A stretch of 64,000 nt of DNA from an uncultured Coriobacteriaceae bacterium (GTDB taxonomy: Bacteria > Actinomycetota > Coriobacteriia > Coriobacteriales > UMGS124), in the NCBI GenBank assembly GCA_900539345.1, contig UQBS01000002.1, forward strand, positions 53,377 to 117,376, written 5' to 3'. The position numbers and the translations under genes were made by a program. This document shows positions 18,825-27,843 of the stretch, piece after piece (the first letter of the stretch is position 1; every line of letters begins with the position of its first letter). Below the pieces are notes generated by a model. That model did not search any database. It saw only the letters and a program-made list of their open reading frames with translations, and was not told where the DNA came from.

Positions 18825-21800
18825 TTACTTTGCCTCCCTAGGGCAGCTGCCGGCAAGCGGGCAGTAGCTGCATGAATCCTTCTCAAAGCGCGGGCGCGCC
18901 ACAACGCGTCCCTCGCGAAGCTCGGCGATTGCCTCGGCTGCGGCCTGCTCGACGCGTGCCATCACGAGCTCGACACCCGGCGTTCCGTCAATCCCCTCAA
19001 AAGGGACGCAGTATTTGCGCTGCAGGTAGAAGCCGCGTTCCTCGGGAACGAGCCCGGAGTGGGCCATGTTGAGGAAGCCGGCGCACTCGGGTTTCTTGTA
19101 TGAGACGTACAGGCCTCCCGCCAAGTTGCGCTCGGGCATGAGTTGCTGGACGGCGGCCATGTACATGATGATCTGCGAGTGTTGGGGCAGCGGGTCGAGC
19201 GTGGAGAGGTCATCGGTCTTTTTGGGCTGCACGGGCTTGTGTCCTTTGTGCAGGCTTCCCTTGTAGTCTACGACGAGGACGGAGTCGGTCTGCGGGTTGA
19301 GGTCGATGCGGTCGATGATGCCGGAAATGCGCACGCCGCCGAAGGTGACGGTGCCGCTCTCCCCGCCGAACTTCCACTCGTTGTAGGTCGGCACGAACCC
19401 TTCTGGCATGAACTGCTCGCGCTCAAGGCACCTGACCAGCCTGTAGCGGTAATCGCGCAGACGCGCCTTTTCCAGCTCCGTGATGGGGATGAGGGGGCGC
19501 TCAGCCTGGGGCTGTGCGTCGCAGGCATATTGGAAGCTCTCGTCGAAGACGTCCGCCCATACCTCGCGCGGCGTGTCGGCCGTGATGCGCGTGATGCCCG
19601 TGCGCTGCCCCAGCAGGTCGTGGAAGCGCTCGAGCACCAAGTGGCAGAACGTGCCGCGCGAGCGGGGGTCGCCGAAGGGGACATCGAGGTCGTCGGAAGG
19701 AAGCTTGCGTTCGTGGAGCCAGCGTAGGGGGCAGTTGATGAGAGCCTCCAGGCTGCTGGGCGACCAGAGCGTGTCGGGGTTGGCAAACGAGGCGCCCAGT
19801 GCCGGGTCGGCAAGCTCAAAGGCGGCAGGGTCGCACCGCACGAGGGCGGGGGCATACGTCACAGGGCTTGCAAGCTGGGCGAACGTTTCCTCGCCCATGC
19901 CCATGGCGTTGATGTCGCCCGAGATGGGCAGGCCCGTGGTGCGGTCGAGGCCGTCGATGTCGGACGGGTCGTCGCGATAGCAGTCCACAAGCTCCTCAAG
20001 CAGGGCGCAGGGTCGCAGGGGTTTTGCTTCCTCATCGGCCAAGACGCGCTCCACCACCATGACGTCGTGTGCGGCTTCAAGGCACGAGCGGAAGGTGCGG
20101 CGCAGCTGCGCAACCTGACCGGGACCGGCCGCGATGCCGAGGGCCTGCCAGAGGCTCATCTTTGCGTCGACGCGTTCCCGCAGGGGGTAGACGTCTGCCG
20201 TGAGGTCGCACAGGATGACGGCACGCGCTTCCAGGGCGTCTGTCTCGCTGGGCTTGACGACGCGCACGGCGTTGGGGTTCGCCTGCAGCACGCGGGCTTG
20301 CTTTTGTGCGCCGATATCGCTTGTGGGCACGTTGACCCAGCCCATGGGGACCGAGGTGCAATCGAGCAGCCAAGCGAGGTCGTCGGCGCTGGGGGCAGAT
20401 CCCATGAGCGCCCGCCATGTCTCGACGCCGCGGACGAGGGTCTTGGCACAGGCTCGCTCGAACTGGTCTTGGGGAGAAAGGGGCTGGGGAAGACGGGTCT
20501 CGAGCAGGGCGAGGACCGAGTCGAGGTCCTTTGGGGTTGCCATGCCCTCTGTGTCCGCCGCCGCTCCATGGGGATCTGCCGGGGTTGTCGCAGCCGATGC
20601 CGTTCCATCGGGGTCCGCCGGGGTTGCCTCATCCTGGCCGTTTTGGTCCTGCACAGTCAGTTGAGCACGAAGCGCCTGGGCAAAGTCGTGCGCGCTTGTC
20701 ATGCGCAGGCCGCGCCAGTCGCGGTCGAGCTTGAGGGCCTCTGCCAGGGGGATGTGCATATACGGGTTGCGTGCCAGGTCGCTTACTTGTGCACGAAGGT
20801 CGGGCGCAGGCTCGTCGGTGCGTGTCTTCTCGGCTTCCAGCAGGCGCATCCAAGCCAGGACGAAGGCGCTCGCATGGCTGAGCGCGAGTTTCTCGGCACC
20901 GCACACTGCCAGGGCGATGCCGCGCGGGGCGTGCTCGGAGAGGGGGCCGCCCAGGGCGCGTGCCGTTTCGAGTGGGTCGTGGGCAACGACGACGATGTCG
21001 CGGGCGGCGATTCCGTCGATGTGCACGAGCTGGCCGATTTGACGTGCGAGCAGCTCGCCTTCGGCATAGCGTCCAGCGGGCAGGCATGCGCGCAGGGCGC
21101 CCGTGGCGGTGACATGTGTGGGATCACCCTCACTGAACAGGGTGTTTGTCAGTTGGATGAGCTCGGGGGAGCGCGCCGAATCGAGCGAGGCCCCTGCTGA
21201 CGCCAGGAGGTCTGCCCCTGCCCTGAAAGTGACCTCGACGCCCGCCTCGGTTGCCAGGCCCTCAATCTGCTTGGCGACGTGGCGCTCTGCCTCAAACGCC
21301 GCGTTGTCTTCAAGGCATCCCACAAGCGTGACGCCTGCGTGCGTGCATGCCTCGCCAACCAGCGCGAGCGCGGCGCCCTCAAGGTTCCAGCAGCCGTCGA
21401 TCACGAGGTGCGGCCAGCCGGCCTCGGGCGTGCATGCGGCCAGTTTGCGCATGGCGCTTCCGGGCTCTATCAGTCCATGCGACTGGGCGAGCGCGAAGTA
21501 GGCCTTGGCTGCCTGCAGGAGCTCGAGTTGGGCAGGCGTGAGCTGGGTGTCTGCAGGTGCCGGCATGCCTTGCGCGCATGCGTTCTCGAATGCATCCAGC
21601 CCGGCGCCTACGCGCACGATACTGGCGAGGCTGCTTACCATGCCGGTCGAGCGCAGGGAGGAAGACGACCAATCTCCCTGCTCAAGTGTCTTCTTTACCA
21701 AAAGGCGGCGCTGTAGGTTGCCGATTGGCGCTCGTCCATCGCCGTAGAGGGCCCAGCGCCCGCCTGCCCAGGTGTCGAGCGTGGCTACCTCCACGCCTGC

Positions 21801-21974
21801 GAGTTCCTTGCCTGCATCTGCCAGGTGCTGTTTGACAGCCAGGGCGATGTTGCGGGAGGGCACGATCCATGCAACGCGCCTGCCCTGCCGCAGCATCTTC
21901 TGCACGACGGCATATGCGCACGCCGAGCGCTCATAGCGGTCGTGCGCACTGACAATCTCGAGTCTTCCTGGCAT
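18825..21974 (-). CDS. addB: AddB, nuclease subunit with Fe-S cluster
   Basis: 1049 residues. The C-terminal nuclease shows GTFCHLVLERF and VLVVDYKGSLHKG. The iron-sulfur ligands of AddB are all in place: one Cys in LINCPLRW (about residue 748) and three in SCSYCPLAGSCP at the extreme C-terminus. The N-terminal helicase-like half is degenerate, as in other AddB proteins, and keeps VAWIVPSRNIALAV. A low-complexity insert with repeated DPDGTAS/DPHGAAA text lies near residue 450. GGGAGC precedes ATG 21974. It is the first gene of addBA, downstream of the terminator at 22071-22122. Confidence 0.93.
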   Translation of the reverse strand: MPGRLEIVSAHDRYERSACAYAVVQKMLRQGRRVAWIVPSRNIALAVKQHLADAGKELAGVEVATLDTWAGGRWALYGDGRAPIGNLQRRLLVKKTLEQGDWSSSSLRSTGMVSSLASIVRVGAGLDAFENACAQGMPAPADTQLTPAQLELLQAAKAYFALAQSHGLIEPGSAMRKLAACTPEAGWPHLVIDGCWNLEGAALALVGEACTHAGVTLVGCLEDNAAFEAERHVAKQIEGLATEAGVEVTFRAGADLLASAGASLDSARSPELIQLTNTLFSEGDPTHVTATGALRACLPAGRYAEGELLARQIGQLVHIDGIAARDIVVVAHDPLETARALGGPLSEHAPRGIALAVCGAEKLALSHASAFVLAWMRLLEAEKTRTDEPAPDLRAQVSDLARNPYMHIPLAEALKLDRDWRGLRMTSAHDFAQALRAQLTVQDQNGQDEATPADPDGTASAATTPADPHGAAADTEGMATPKDLDSVLALLETRLPQPLSPQDQFERACAKTLVRGVETWRALMGSAPSADDLAWLLDCTSVPMGWVNVPTSDIGAQKQARVLQANPNAVRVVKPSETDALEARAVILCDLTADVYPLRERVDAKMSLWQALGIAAGPGQVAQLRRTFRSCLEAAHDVMVVERVLADEEAKPLRPCALLEELVDCYRDDPSDIDGLDRTTGLPISGDINAMGMGEETFAQLASPVTYAPALVRCDPAAFELADPALGASFANPDTLWSPSSLEALINCPLRWLHERKLPSDDLDVPFGDPRSRGTFCHLVLERFHDLLGQRTGITRITADTPREVWADVFDESFQYACDAQPQAERPLIPITELEKARLRDYRYRLVRCLEREQFMPEGFVPTYNEWKFGGESGTVTFGGVRISGIIDRIDLNPQTDSVLVVDYKGSLHKGHKPVQPKKTDDLSTLDPLPQHSQIIMYMAAVQQLMPERNLAGGLYVSYKKPECAGFLNMAHSGLVPEERGFYLQRKYCVPFEGIDGTPGVELVMARVEQAAAEAIAELREGRVVARPRFEKDSCSYCPLAGSCPREAK

Positions 21975-22070
21975 GGGTTGCTCCCTTCCCTGGATACAGT
22001 CGAGGCCAGTATCTCACGCGGGCCGGACACAAATTCCCCGCATCGGTGGCTTGTTGCACAAAGCGACATA

Positions 22071-22122
22071 AAGAAAAGGGGGCCGCGCGGCCTGCACTTC
22101 TGTGCTGTCGCGTGGCCCCCTT
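22071..22122 (-). terminator. Terminator after the TrmB-like gene
   Basis: On the minus strand a long stem (GGGGGCCACGCGAC with its imperfect complement ending GCGGCCCCC) is followed by TTTTCTTT. Confidence 0.85.
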
Positions 22123-22144
22123 AGACGCAAGTCTTTATGTCAGG

Positions 22145-23029
22145 CTATTTGCCTGCGGTCTCGCTTTCAGGCTGTGCTTGGTTGCCCTTTTGCGCGCGCG
22201 GGCGATGGCGCTTGGGGTTCTTGGCGCGCAGTTCAGCCTTGCGGGCGAGGTTGGCGCGGCGGTTGAGCAGGTTGCGCACGGTGTCTTCCATGCCCAGGGG
22301 GATGTAGGACATGGACTCGAGGTCCTCGGGCAGGTACTCGGCAAGCGAGAGGGGTGCGATCTGTTCGACCTTCTCGGGCGCGGGGCCGGGTTTGGCGATG
22401 ATGGCGTGCACGGTGGCGCCCATTTGGCACAGGCGCTCCTCGAACTCGGTGGAAACGTTGGCCTGGGGCCAGCTGGGCTCGTTCAAGAGGTCGTTGGTGC
22501 AGGCAAGGGGCTCGTATCCCGCAATCTGGTATTGCGTGAGCGAGAACTTGAAGAGCGGCTCGGAGTCGGTCTTTTGGCACACCACGCCGTCGGGGGCCAG
22601 GATGGAGCGGTAGCCCATGAGGCGCTTGGCGTGGGAGAGCCTGCGCACGGCTGCCTTGCTCTGCGGGAACGGAGCCGAGAAGTTGAGGTGGATGCGCGCC
22701 AGTTCGCCGGGGGCGAAGAAGCGGCACACGTCGTCCTGGGTGTCGAGGACGAACACAGCGTTGTACACACCCTCCTCGATGGCACGCTGCGCGGCGAGCA
22801 CCACGCAGACCTCCTCCACATCGACGCCCACGAAGAGCACGTCGGGCTCGGCCTTGGCGCTCTCGATGGCGAAGCCGCCTTTGCCGCAACCCAGGTCAAG
22901 ACGGACCTCGCGGGCACGGGGCAGCAGCATCTCGGCCCAGTGGCCGGCACGCTCCTCGGGATCGTCGACGATGGCGTCGGCAAAGAGACGCCTGCGTTCG
23001 TCGAGGTTCTTGGGTTTGCGTGCGCGCAT
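22145..23029 (-). CDS. trmB: TrmB-like SAM-dependent methyltransferase (divergent)
   Basis: 294 residues. VRLDLGCGKGGFAIE is a clear S-adenosylmethionine motif I, followed by FVGVDVEE, and overall order fits TrmB, which forms m7G46 in tRNA. The diagnostic TrmB segment, normally NFPDPWPK(K/R)RH, reads here LNFSAPFPQSKAAVRRLSHAKR: the Asp and the Trp-Pro-Lys are gone. The C-terminus carries about 45 extra basic residues (RRANLARKAELRAKNPK and on) that could bind RNA. So the fold is certain, while the m7G activity is plausible but unproven. ATG 23029 follows GAAAGGC. The gene is monocistronic, divergent from the DUF5662 gene. Confidence 0.7.
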   Translation of the reverse strand: MRARKPKNLDERRRLFADAIVDDPEERAGHWAEMLLPRAREVRLDLGCGKGGFAIESAKAEPDVLFVGVDVEEVCVVLAAQRAIEEGVYNAVFVLDTQDDVCRFFAPGELARIHLNFSAPFPQSKAAVRRLSHAKRLMGYRSILAPDGVVCQKTDSEPLFKFSLTQYQIAGYEPLACTNDLLNEPSWPQANVSTEFEERLCQMGATVHAIIAKPGPAPEKVEQIAPLSLAEYLPEDLESMSYIPLGMEDTVRNLLNRRANLARKAELRAKNPKRHRPRAQKGNQAQPESETAGK

Positions 23030-23143
23030 GGGCTTGCCTTTCGTTGGGTTTCGAGACGATGTGGCAGAATACCACGCCTATCTCGTGCGCCTGTGCTATA
23101 AATGCGTGCATAAGACAAACCCCATTGTGCAGAGAGAGTGCCC

Positions 23144-23788
23144 ATGCCAGGTAAGCCCCAGGAAAAGCATGCCATCGACGAGCCGTTTTCTATGAGTGAC
23201 CTGGGACGCGTCACCCTCAAGAAGGCATGGGGGCATTTCTGCACCATCACCCACCACAAATTGCTCGTGATGCGCTACTGCTTTCGCGTGGGCCTGTACC
23301 GCCAGGGCCTCGCACACGACCTGTCCAAGTACTCGCCCTGCGAGTTCATGGTCGGCGTGCGCTACTACCAGGGATTTCGTAGCCCTAACTCTGCCGAGCG
23401 CGCTGTAAAGGGGTACTCCGAGGCTTGGATGCACCACAAGGGGCGCAACCGCCATCACTGGGAGTACTGGGTGGACATCAAGGGCAACGGTGACCCCACG
23501 ATGGAAGGCAAGCCCATGCCCACGCGCTATGTGGTCGAGATGTTCTGCGACCGCATCGCCGCGAGCCGCGTGTACAAGAAGGATGCCTACACTGACCGCA
23601 GCCCCCTGGAGTATTACGAGCTCGAGCATTCTGCACCTGTTGAGCTGCCCATTCATCCGATGACCGAAGCCCTGCTCAAGCGCCTGCTGGTGATGCTTGC
23701 CGAGCAAGGAGAAGAGGCGGCGTTTGCTCACGTGAAGCGCGAGATCGTGCGCAAGCGCTACGTCGAGGGCCCCGGCTGCAGGTTTTAG
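23144..23788 (+). CDS. DUF5662-family protein
   Basis: 214 residues, soluble. HDLSKYSPCEF (about 58-68) and HHKGRNRHHWEYW (about 97-109) give a pattern of His, Asp and aromatic residues that looks metal-binding and resembles an HD-like helical fold; the family (annotated DUF5662, sometimes loosely 'catalase') has no proven function to my knowledge. ATG 23144 is spaced well from GAGAGAG; an in-frame GTG at 23138 is an alternative start. Divergent from the TrmB-like gene and convergent with the DUF3800 gene. Confidence 0.75.
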   Translation: MPGKPQEKHAIDEPFSMSDLGRVTLKKAWGHFCTITHHKLLVMRYCFRVGLYRQGLAHDLSKYSPCEFMVGVRYYQGFRSPNSAERAVKGYSEAWMHHKGRNRHHWEYWVDIKGNGDPTMEGKPMPTRYVVEMFCDRIAASRVYKKDAYTDRSPLEYYELEHSAPVELPIHPMTEALLKRLLVMLAEQGEEAAFAHVKREIVRKRYVEGPGCRF

Positions 23789-23846
23789 CCCGACGGCGGG
23801 CCCCGGTGCAGCTGTTTTCGGCCGCGGACGGCCAGGCGCACATCAT

Positions 23847-23932
23847 TTAACATACATTTCAATGGTTCAAATGTATGTTAAATCATTAAAACACCAGTTG
23901 GCTGGTTTTTAGAAATTCTGAAATGTATGTTA
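23847..23932. repeat. AT-rich 86-bp palindromic module, copy A
   Basis: TTAACATACATTT (23847-23859) is followed by its complement AAATGTATGTTAA (23869-23881), then CCAGTTGGC, and a third motif TGAAATGTATGTTA (23919-23932). An 86-bp match of about 80% by eye, with all motifs at the same offsets, lies at 54337-54422. The ends are themselves inverted repeats of each other. In this copy it lies between two convergent genes and before a terminator. Confidence 0.8.
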
Positions 23933-23973
23933 TTTGGTAGAGAAGCTTCGCGAGTCGGCTTTCCCGCCCACGA

Positions 23974-24008
23974 AAAAGGCCGACATCCGCAACTGGATGC
24001 CGGCCTTT
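23974..24008. terminator. Bidirectional terminator between convergent genes
   Basis: AAAGGCCGACATCC and GGATGCCGGCCTTT pair around GCAACT, with A and T runs on each side. Confidence 0.88.
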
Positions 24009-24030
24009 GTTGGTCTGTGGGGGTTGCTTG

Positions 24031-26154
24031 TTACTCGGATTGCGCCTGTGCGTCGGAGTCGGGTGTCTTGCGCGTGCGTGTGCGGCGTGCGCGCGGCTTG
24101 GCAGGCGCAGGGTTGTCTGAGCCGACATCCTGAGTGACAGATACGGCCTCGGCAATTGCAGTCTCAGCCGATGCAGGGGCTTGCGAGGTCTCGGTCTTAA
24201 CCTCGGCGGGAGCTTCCTTTGCCTTGGAGCGTGAGCGTGTCCTGGTGCGCTTGGGCTTGGGGGCGGTGTCGGCCTTGCTCGTAGGGGCGCTATCCGAAAC
24301 GGGAGCGGGCTGATGGTCGGCCGCAATGTCGTTCTGCGGCTTGATTGCAGGGGTGCGCGCGGCGGCATGGGCAGGCTCATCTGTGCGCTTCGGTACATCT
24401 GAACTGGCAGTATCAATCGGCGTGGCCTCGGTCCTGTCCTTGGTCACATCGCCCTTTTGGTCGTCGGCGGACCGCTCTTGCTTGGACTTCGCGGGGCCAT
24501 GCGCAGTTTTCTTGGCGGCCTTCTGACGGCGTTCCCGCGCCGTGATAACGACAGGCTCTGCCGCGGGTTCCGTGCTGGGAGTGGCGGAGAAGGAGACGGG
24601 GGCATCGACAGTAGACTTCCCGTCACTGGGTATGACCTCGCTACCAGTAGCGGGAAAATCGGCACGTCCTTCTTGGGCGCTTGTCTCTGCCAGGGAAGTC
24701 GTCTTTTGGACGTCCTCCTTGGTTGCTTGTGCTTGCTTGTCGCCCTGTGTGTTTGCCTGGTTCTTGGGCTTGCGGCTCCTACGGCGAGACTTGGGAGAAG
24801 TCTTGGAGTCCGAGGAATCCTTTTCATCCGTCTGGTCGACAGGGGAGGCACCTGCAATCGCAGGTAAAGAATCTTTCTCGGCAGCCTCATTGGAGGAGTT
24901 TGCTTTCTCCGCCGCGGTCGTATTGCTTGTCTCAGAAGCCGCTGTGCTGGCCTCGGCCGTGGTGCTTGCCTCTTGCTTCTGTTCGCTCTCAGTCGATGTA
25001 TCTATCGGTGTCGCGCCTGCGACATCAGCCACTTGCGTTGCATCCGTCGCGTTCTTCGTGTCGTCCGTTTGTACTGCATCTGCCAGGTTTTCTGCCTGAG
25101 TTTTTTCCGGCGCACTCTCCTTGGCATCGGCTGCCTTGCGTGCGGCGCGGGAGCGGCGCCTGCGGGCAGAGCGCGACAGCGCACGTGGCTGCTCGGTGTT
25201 GTCGCTCGCGGTTTCTTCGATGTCAGCGGCGGGGCCGTCCGCCTCGGCGTTCGCATCGGGCGCGTCGTCTGCCGTGCCATCGTCGGCCACATCCAGCCCC
25301 GCGCCATCCGCAGCAAGAGACTCGACATCTACCATCTTGTCTGCCTGGGTCTCACCGTTCGAGCCAAACGCGCCCGCAACCTCCTCCATGCCCGTCGGCA
25401 TCATGCGGAAGGCGCTTGCGATGTTGTTGGCTGCGTTGTATTCGACGTGGGCGCGCAGGTCGTTTGCGATCTGGGCCATCTGGTTTGCCAGCTCGGGCAG
25501 GCCGAACGAAAAGCCCAGGTGGATGATACCGTCGGCGTACCCCTTGCGCAAAAACTCGTTGCAGGGCGAGTCGGAAAGCGACAGCGCGGTGCGGTAGATG
25601 TTGCTGAACAGGTCGGCCACCTGCACGCCGGCAGAGTACTTGGAGTCCATATAGCGAATCTGCAGGTCGCTTATGAGCGGCTCTTCGCGGTGCATGAGGA
25701 CGTTGCCGATGCTTTCGCACACCATGTCCTCGAAGCTTTCGCGAATGCCGCCGCGCATGTCGAGCGACAGGCGATAGGCGCCGCCCCGGGGCAGCTCGTC
25801 GCGCTCCAGGTAATAGGCCATGGCCTGGGCAATCATCGAGTCGTAGAGCAGCTCTTTGTCAAGCTTGCGCTCGCAGGCGTTCGCCGCTGCCGGGTCGATG
25901 GTGAGCAGGTAGATCTCGAGGTCGTTGTGCTCGAGGATCGTTTTTGCCAGGGCGAGCTTCTGGGCGGTTTTCATCTGCGAGGCCTTAATCTCGGCCTGTG
26001 TGGTCTTGTTGCGTGCGATGCAGCCTTCGAGTTTTGCCAGGTCGTTGACGAGCACCATCGCCATGGTAAAGACCTCGTCGCCGAAGCCCAGCGTGCCCGA
26101 CTCGTCCAGGTACAGGCGCAGCTGCGCCGCCGAAGTGGCGGGGAAGAACATCAT
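24031..26154 (-). CDS. DUF3800-domain protein with long disordered basic/acidic tail
   Basis: 707 residues. The first 265 or so form a DUF3800 domain: LRLYLDESGTLGF with D17-E18, then DSKYSAGVQVADLFSNIYRTA near 195-215; this family has an RNase H-like fold with acidic catalytic residues. The remaining 440 residues are low-complexity, alternating Ala/Thr/Ser/Glu stretches with Arg/Lys clusters (RRRRSRAARK, SRRRSRKPK, KRTRTRSRSK, RARRTRTRK), like the RNA-binding tails of RNase E. I chose ATG 26154 (AAAGG seven bases upstream); the frame is open to 26364. A nuclease that binds RNA or DNA through its tail is an inference. It is monocistronic. Confidence 0.75.
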   Translation of the reverse strand: MMFFPATSAAQLRLYLDESGTLGFGDEVFTMAMVLVNDLAKLEGCIARNKTTQAEIKASQMKTAQKLALAKTILEHNDLEIYLLTIDPAAANACERKLDKELLYDSMIAQAMAYYLERDELPRGGAYRLSLDMRGGIRESFEDMVCESIGNVLMHREEPLISDLQIRYMDSKYSAGVQVADLFSNIYRTALSLSDSPCNEFLRKGYADGIIHLGFSFGLPELANQMAQIANDLRAHVEYNAANNIASAFRMMPTGMEEVAGAFGSNGETQADKMVDVESLAADGAGLDVADDGTADDAPDANAEADGPAADIEETASDNTEQPRALSRSARRRRSRAARKAADAKESAPEKTQAENLADAVQTDDTKNATDATQVADVAGATPIDTSTESEQKQEASTTAEASTAASETSNTTAAEKANSSNEAAEKDSLPAIAGASPVDQTDEKDSSDSKTSPKSRRRSRKPKNQANTQGDKQAQATKEDVQKTTSLAETSAQEGRADFPATGSEVIPSDGKSTVDAPVSFSATPSTEPAAEPVVITARERRQKAAKKTAHGPAKSKQERSADDQKGDVTKDRTEATPIDTASSDVPKRTDEPAHAAARTPAIKPQNDIAADHQPAPVSDSAPTSKADTAPKPKRTRTRSRSKAKEAPAEVKTETSQAPASAETAIAEAVSVTQDVGSDNPAPAKPRARRTRTRKTPDSDAQAQSE

Positions 26155-26394
26155 GATATGCCTTTCTGCGTACAGCCTCGCAGGTAAACGGTGGCAACGC
26201 AGCATCCGAACCGCCATGGTGTCGGGAGCCTTGCCTGGTCGGGGCGTCGAGCCCGGCGGCCATCCGTGCGAGGGCGGATGCGGGAAACTATAGCACGCCG
26301 CTTTCGAATCTGCGTGTCGCTCAAGCGCAGTCACACTGTGCGGCAGTGCTGCCGGCACTTTCAAAGAACCTCTGGGTTGGACATATGCCCAGCT

Positions 26395-26444
26395 ACTTCA
26401 ACAACTTCAAAGTCACTTCAAACAAGACTTCAATATGACTTCAA
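26395..26444. promoter_or_regulatory. Five phased ACTTCAA direct repeats
   Basis: ACTTCAA occurs at 26395, 26404, 26415, 26427 and 26438. The start-to-start spacings of 9, 11, 12 and 11 bases are close to one helical turn, so all copies face the same side of the helix. TTGAAG at about 26452 and GTGAAGT at 26461 are inverted relatives. The layout suits a regulator binding site, most likely for the DUF3800 gene 240 bases downstream on the minus strand. Confidence 0.55.
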
Positions 26445-26480
26445 AGTGAGATTGAAGCTGGTGAAGTGCGCCTGGGAGCG

Positions 26481-26518
26481 AAAAAGGCCAGACAGCCCGA
26501 GGTGGGGTTGCCTGGCCG
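26481..26518 (-). terminator. Terminator of the flavodoxin gene
   Basis: On the minus strand GGCCAGGCA pairs with TGTCTGGCC, followed by five T. Confidence 0.85.
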
Positions 26519-26556
26519 GTGTGCGGGAGGGTTTCTATGCTTTGAGTGCGGAGCTC

Positions 26557-26988
26557 TTACGCCAGGGCCTCGACGACGTCTTTGCCCAGGCCGATGCACT
26601 CCTCTTCGGCGGCCGCGTCGGGGTAGTCGTAGGCGATGACCGCGCCCACCACGTTGGCGCCGTCGGCCTCGGTGCGCTCCTGCCAGGTCTCCATCCACTC
26701 GCCCTCGTTCCACTCATAGGAGCCGAACAGGCCCACGGTGCGGCCCTTGAGCTGCTTTTCGCAGTCGGCGAACATGGGCTCGAACTCGTCGGGCTCGAGC
26801 TCCTCGGCACCCATGGCCGGGCAGCCGAAGATGACGGCATCGAACTCGCCCAGGCGTGCGGGGCCGAAGTCGGAGGCCTCGAGGATGGTGGGGGCGGCAC
26901 CGCCCTCGATGACGCCCTTCTTCACGAGTTGGGCCATGGCGGCGGTGTTGCCGGTGCCGCTCCAGTAGACGATGGCGACCTTCTTCAT
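26557..26988 (-). CDS. Flavodoxin
   Basis: 143 residues, the length of a short-chain flavodoxin. MKKVAIVYWSGTGNTAAMA carries the FMN phosphate loop SGTGNT (10-15); GLFGSYEWNEGEWM near 91-104 is the second FMN-contacting loop. Flavodoxins shuttle electrons in the cytoplasm and often replace ferredoxin when iron is scarce. It lies 97 bases downstream of the DUF3793 gene on the same strand, a pairing common in anaerobes, and the promoter ahead of that gene bears possible iron-regulator sites. Confidence 0.93.
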   Translation of the reverse strand: MKKVAIVYWSGTGNTAAMAQLVKKGVIEGGAAPTILEASDFGPARLGEFDAVIFGCPAMGAEELEPDEFEPMFADCEKQLKGRTVGLFGSYEWNEGEWMETWQERTEADGANVVGAVIAYDYPDAAAEEECIGLGKDVVEALA

Positions 26989-27085
26989 TGCAGTGTCCTT
27001 TCAATCGGATTGCGGTGCGTGTTTGTATGTTGTCCGCGCCGACCTAAGGCCAATGCACGGGAAACAACCTGGTTGATGTCTTGCC

Positions 27086-27817
27086 TTAGGCGATGAGCTC
27101 GGAGAGCGTCGCTCCCGTGCGGTAGCGGGCCAGCGCCTGCGAGCGACATTCGCGCATTGCCTGCCAGCAGGCCTGTGCGCCCTCGGGGTCGATGTAGGCC
27201 TTCCAGACGCCGCAGGCGAGCTCGTCTCTGCCGTCGTGGGCGATGAAGGCAAGCACGTCGGCAAGGGGGTAGCCCAGCAGCACGCCCACCTCGTGGGGAA
27301 ACGCGGGCGGCTCGTTGTCGATGCATGCGCAGGGCCGGCTGGGCAGCATGCTTGCAGATGCGGCGTCTACCTGGGCGTTTTCGGCGCGGGCGGCCACGGG
27401 CCCGTCTATCGTTTCCCGGCGCCTCTCGAATCCCGCCATCTTGATGCGAAGCGACCGTACGAGTTGGCGCGGGCCGGCCACGTCGAACCCCGCCTGCTGG
27501 AGAAAGGCGGCGACGTCGGCCTGGTCGACGAGGTTTGCCAGCTCCTGGCTGCGGCTCACGAGCATGAGGGCACGCCCACGACCCACCATGAGCACGTCGC
27601 AGCGTATGCCGCGCGAGCCGTACGTGCGTGTGAACTCCAAGGCGTGCTGGGCTGCCTGCCTGCGCACTTGCGCGTCGCACAGTCTCTCGCACGAGCAAGT
27701 GGCACATTCCTGGGGCCTGCGTGGGATGAAGTTGAAGAGCGCCGCGGGTTTGATGCCTGCCAGCACGCATGCGGCGTTGCGCACCACGCATTGGCAAAAC
27801 TGCTCCTCAAACGCCAT
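27086..27817 (-). CDS. DUF3793-family protein
   Basis: 243 residues, soluble. ECATCSCERLC (about 37-47) gives a Cys cluster and FPHEVGVLLGYPLADVLAFI (about 173-192) is the diagnostic DUF3793 segment; GVWKAYID follows. The family is of unknown function, found in anaerobic Firmicutes and Coriobacteriia and often next to flavodoxin, as here. The Cys cluster could bind a metal or a cluster, but that is not shown. ATG 27817 follows AAGG. It leads a likely two-gene unit with the flavodoxin gene. Confidence 0.82.
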   Translation of the reverse strand: MAFEEQFCQCVVRNAACVLAGIKPAALFNFIPRRPQECATCSCERLCDAQVRRQAAQHALEFTRTYGSRGIRCDVLMVGRGRALMLVSRSQELANLVDQADVAAFLQQAGFDVAGPRQLVRSLRIKMAGFERRRETIDGPVAARAENAQVDAASASMLPSRPCACIDNEPPAFPHEVGVLLGYPLADVLAFIAHDGRDELACGVWKAYIDPEGAQACWQAMRECRSQALARYRTGATLSELIA

Positions 27818-27843
27818 CCTGCACCTTACCCTTCAAGTAAGAG

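Larger units (their letters stand above)
26155..26556. other. Spacer upstream of the DUF3800 gene
   Basis: The right part is a minus-strand terminator for the flavodoxin gene (26481-26518) and the middle (26340-26460) is AT-rich with phased ACTTCAA repeats. The left 180 bases are GC-rich without visible structure. No gene. Confidence 0.6.
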
